From assembly GCA_040755975.1 (NCBI GenBank), contig JBFLZY010000026.1:1-32849 (forward strand): DNA of 32,849 bases. The letters are read 5' to 3'. The translations under genes were made by a program, and so were the position numbers. Shown here piece after piece: positions 31,107-32,849 of the stretch. Under the pieces are notes generated by a model. The model was not told the DNA's origin and did no database searches. It saw only the letters and a program-made list of their open reading frames with translations. This DNA is from JAIMBK01 sp040755975. Its GTDB lineage: Bacteria; Bacillota; Desulfotomaculia; Desulfotomaculales; Nap2-2B. Numbering within the stretch: position 1 is the first letter of the stretch; every line of letters starts with the position of its first letter.

Positions 31107-31439
31107 CTAAAATAGCTCCATCGCTTCATTTATTATTTTCCGCACCCGGAATATTTTATCTCCCTGCTCGCCACCCAGTATTTCCAGGGCCTGGTTCAGG
31201 CGTTTGCGCTGTTCCAGAAACCTGTTGACCAGCCCCAGCTTTTCTTCGTATTTAAACAACGAGCTCTCCGCCCGTTTCAACACATCGTGAATGGCCTGCC
31301 GGCTGAGCCGGTAGTGCTCGGCAATTTCACTTAAGGAGAGATCCTGGCCGTAATATAACTCCACGAACTTGCGCTGGTGCTCGGTAAGCAGCTGACCGTA
31401 AAAATCGTAAAGCAAATTGACCCAGGCAAACTTCTCCAT
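31107..31439 (-). CDS. ylxM: YlxM family helix-turn-helix protein
   Basis: 110 residues. YlxM (UPF0122) is a small sigma-factor-like DNA/RNA-binding protein linked to SRP in Gram-positives. LLTEHQRKFVELYYGQDLSL and SEIAEHYRLSRQAIHDVLKR form the sigma-70 region 4-like helix-turn-helix. The start ATG at 31439 has a GGAGGAGGGG site. It is the first gene of the ffh-rpsP-trmD operon, right behind the promoter at 31497-31525. Confidence 0.95.
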   Translation of the reverse strand: MEKFAWVNLLYDFYGQLLTEHQRKFVELYYGQDLSLSEIAEHYRLSRQAIHDVLKRAESSLFKYEEKLGLVNRFLEQRKRLNQALEILGGEQGDKIFRVRKIINEAMELF

Positions 31440-31490
31440 GATGCGCCCCTCCTCCTTGAATCCTTAAATTTGTCAAGGGAAAAGGCTTTA

Positions 31491-31506
31491 CAGGTAATTT
31501 TACCTG
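31491..31506. promoter_or_regulatory. Perfect palindrome over the -10 box of the ylxM promoter
   Basis: CAGGTAA-TT-TTACCTG is a perfect 7-bp inverted repeat with a 2-nt centre. It covers the -10 hexamer fully, an ideal place for a dimeric repressor. I do not recognise the regulator. Confidence 0.5.
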
Positions 31507-31525
31507 ATTGCATCTGTCCTGTCAA
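31497..31525 (-). promoter_or_regulatory. Sigma-A promoter of the ylxM-ffh-rpsP-trmD operon
   Basis: On the minus strand TTGACA (31520-31525) is perfect and TAAAAT (31497-31502) matches at five of six, with a 17-bp spacer. It lies about 55 bp upstream of ylxM. A second TTGACA at 31471-31476 has no -10 partner. Confidence 0.8.
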
Positions 31526-31526
31526 G

Positions 31527-31790
31527 ATCCCGGCAACCGGGACGGCGCCGGCAAAGGGCAAAAATTGATTTCGGGGGAGTTTCCCCCGGGAACCTGCATT
31601 TTCTCCGTAAAATCAGGAAAATTCCTGGACAGCAAGATGGAAAAGAAGGCGCCACGCAAAAGCGCCCTTTCCAGATTTCCCGCCTGGAAGAAAAAAAACT
31701 AATTTTATAACTACCGGGACATTTATAAAAATATTTTATAATAGTAATAGAAGGTTTCTATGGTTGATTTAAAGAATGAGAAATTTAAGC
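31527..31790. other. Divergent intergenic region before the tRNA
   Basis: No gene supported. Two hairpins are visible (CGGGGG/CCCCCG near 31574-31590; GGCGC/GCGCC near 31649-31668). The last 100 bp are AT-rich, with a perfect TATAAT at 31737-31742, about 48 bp before the tRNA 5' end. It is a possible -10 for the tRNA-yedE unit, but no good -35 is seen. Confidence 0.35.
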
Positions 31791-31883
31791 GGGGAGAAAG
31801 GGGCTGGCGCCCCCCACGGGCTGCAAACCCGCTGGCCGGCTGTATAGACCGGGGTCCGGTTCGATTCCGACTTCTCCCCTCCA
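31791..31883 (+). tRNA. Selenocysteine-tRNA-like tRNA with cysteine anticodon GCA and U73
   Basis: 93 nt with encoded CCA (31881-31883). The acceptor stem is 8 bp: GGGGAGAA 31791-31798 with TTCTCCCC 31872-31879; the discriminator is T 31880. The D arm is GGGGC (31800-31804), a 4-nt loop, and GCCCC (31809-31813), the extended stem of a Sec tRNA, and position 8 is A, not U. The anticodon stem is CGGG/CCCG, with loop CTGCAAA at 31821-31827 and anticodon GCA at 31823-31825. A long variable arm uses CCGG 31836-31839 with 31849-31852. The T loop is TTCGATT (31860-31866); the T stem pairs fully only if C31856 is bulged. The shape is that of selC, while GCA and U73 are cysteine identity elements. It is either a minor cysteine tRNA or a recoded Sec tRNA. 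The stems, T loop and CCA argue for a working gene. Confidence 0.85.
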
Positions 31884-31912
31884 TTTCGCTAATTGGGAGG
31901 TGTTCAATTTTC

Positions 31913-32849
31913 ATGCGGGGAAGCAAGGCATTAATTATCGGGGCAGGCGGAGTGTTGGGTTTATTCGGGGTCGTGCTGGTGCAACTGGGCAACCCGCCAA
32001 ACATGGGTGTTTGCATTGCCTGTTTTTTACGGGACATCGCCGGGGCGCTGGGCCTGCACAGGGCTGCTCCCGTCCAGTACCTGCGCCCGGAAATCCTGGG
32101 GCTGGCGCTGGGAGCCTTCGGTGCCGCCCTGGCCACCAGAGAATTCAGGGTCGTCGGAGGTTCCAACGCATTCGCCAGGTTTATTCTGGCTATGCTGGCG
32201 ATGGTGGGTATGCTCGTCTTTTTAGGGTGCCCGGTACGCCTTGTCCTAAGGTTGGCAGGCGGGGATTTAAACGCTCTTTTGGGGCTGGCCGGGCTCATTG
32301 CCGGCGTTTGGACGGGCGTTTGGTTTCTTAACCGGGGATTTAGCCTGGGTCGGGCTGCACCGCAGAACAAAATCAACGGCTACATATTCCCGGCAATGAT
32401 CATTATTTTATTGTTTTTTTTGCTGTCCAAACCAGCTTTCCTCTTCTTCAGTAAAGAAGGACCTGGTTCCCTGCACGCGCCTTTGCTCATTTCCTTGAGC
32501 GCCGGCCTGATCATCGGGATCCTTGCCCAGCGTTCCCATTTATGCATGGTCGGCGGGATCAGGGATTTTATCTTATTCCGGGACACCCACCTGCTCACCG
32601 GCTTCTTCGCCATCCTGGCGGTAGCCCTGATCGGCAACCTGGTTACCGGCAGCTTTAAACCGGGTTTCGCCGGCCAGCCGGTAGCTCATTCCGACGGGTT
32701 ATGGAATTTTCTAGGAATGGTGCTCGGCGGGTGGGGTGTTACTTTACTGGGCGGCTGTCCTTTGCGCCAGCTGGTGGCCGCCGGCGAAGGAAATACCGAC
32801 TGCGCCGCCACCGTGCTGGGTTTTCTTGCCGGGGCCGCCCTTGCCCATA
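31913..32849 (+). CDS. yedE: YedE family putative selenium transporter (partial, runs off the window)
   Basis: 312 complete codons are seen with no stop before the window end. YedE proteins are multi-helix membrane proteins of the YeeE/YedE (sulfur-compound transport) superfamily that co-occur with selenium genes. Signatures are QLGNPPNMGVCIACFLRDIA near the N terminus, PVQYLRPEILGLALGAF, FLGCPVRL, AQRSHLCMVGGIRDF, and LGGCPLRQLVAAGEGNTD near the cut end. Conserved cysteines in the repeated GCP and CxxC elements are present. About nine hydrophobic helices are visible; the full family length is about 350-400, so little is missing. The ATG at 31913 follows GGGAGG at 31895-31900 by 12 bases. The tRNA CCA end lies 29 bp upstream, so one transcript is likely. 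Confidence 0.9.
   Translation, partial: MRGSKALIIGAGGVLGLFGVVLVQLGNPPNMGVCIACFLRDIAGALGLHRAAPVQYLRPEILGLALGAFGAALATREFRVVGGSNAFARFILAMLAMVGMLVFLGCPVRLVLRLAGGDLNALLGLAGLIAGVWTGVWFLNRGFSLGRAAPQNKINGYIFPAMIIILLFFLLSKPAFLFFSKEGPGSLHAPLLISLSAGLIIGILAQRSHLCMVGGIRDFILFRDTHLLTGFFAILAVALIGNLVTGSFKPGFAGQPVAHSDGLWNFLGMVLGGWGVTLLGGCPLRQLVAAGEGNTDCAATVLGFLAGAALAH

Noticed and set aside
31471..31476. Second TTGACA upstream of ylxM
   Set aside because: No -10 hexamer at a fitting distance; it lies downstream of the better promoter.
31508..31702. Plus-strand frame of 64 codons before the tRNA
   Set aside because: No ribosome binding site, no family features, and it spans the promoter of the divergent ylxM operon and two hairpins.
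31791..31883. Plain selenocysteine tRNA (selC)
   Set aside because: The anticodon is GCA rather than TCA and the discriminator is T rather than G, so a simple Sec call is not supported despite the fold.
31900..32331. GTG-started 143-codon frame overlapping yedE
   Set aside because: A +1 shadow of yedE; the yedE frame from 31913 has the family motifs and stays open to the window end.

Overview
The window looks like a chromosomal piece of an anaerobic, moderately GC-rich Gram-positive bacterium of the Peptococcaceae type (Pelotomaculum/Desulfotomaculum relatives). That placement is inference. It rests on the Firmicutes gene order ylxM-ffh-rpsP-khpA(ylqC)-ylqD-rimM-trmD, strong AGGAGG-type ribosome binding sites with many GTG/TTG starts, a Bacillus-type LexA box in front of dinB, and an Hdr-Mvh electron-bifurcating module in a bacterium.

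Layout. (1) 283-6621, plus strand: a tightly overlapping operon hdrA-hdrC-hdrB-mvhD-mvhG-mvhA. It encodes a cytoplasmic [NiFe]-hydrogenase coupled to a heterodisulfide-reductase-like flavin complex, and it ends at a strong terminator. A hydrogenase maturation endopeptidase follows at 6838. (2) 7330-9463: a Uma2-type nuclease gene with a consensus promoter, a decayed chemotaxis-receptor remnant and a small membrane protein. (3) 9464-21158, all minus strand: livKHMGF (branched-chain amino acid type ABC importer), a small phosphodiesterase, then hypA, hypB, hypC, hypD, hypE and hypF, the full set for building the NiFe(CN)2CO centre. Three hyp junctions (B/A, C/B, E/D) carry non-coding repeats. 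(4) 21180-23371: a decay zone with a threonine aldolase fragment, an intact DUF554 membrane protein, a G-tract repeat, a broken polar amino acid ABC ATPase and an EamA transporter fragment. (5) 23281-26446, plus strand: SOS-controlled dinB with a coupled small Cys-rich protein, htpX, and a small protein of unknown function. (6) 26512-31525, minus strand: a coiled-coil protein of unknown function, then the trmD-rimM-ylqD-khpA-rpsP-ffh-ylxM operon read from a clear promoter at 31497-31525. (7) 31791-32849, plus strand: an unusual tRNA followed at once by yedE, a putative selenium transporter cut by the window end.

The most unusual item is the tRNA at 31791-31883. It has the build of a bacterial selenocysteine tRNA: 8-bp acceptor stem, extended D stem with a 4-nt loop, long variable arm, no U8, and an anticodon loop that differs from the E. 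coli tRNA-Sec loop at one base. Yet it carries a cysteine anticodon (GCA) and the cysteine discriminator U73, and it sits 29 nt before a selenium-linked gene. It could be a minor cysteine tRNA derived from selC, or a recoded Sec tRNA.

The hydrogenase operon, its endopeptidase and the hyp genes work together: HypA-F build and insert the active site into MvhA, and the endopeptidase then removes the MvhA C-terminal tail. MvhAG oxidises H2 and passes electrons through MvhD to HdrA, where flavin-based bifurcation would send them to HdrBC and to ferredoxin. All function calls come from motifs and gene context read by eye; no database search was run.
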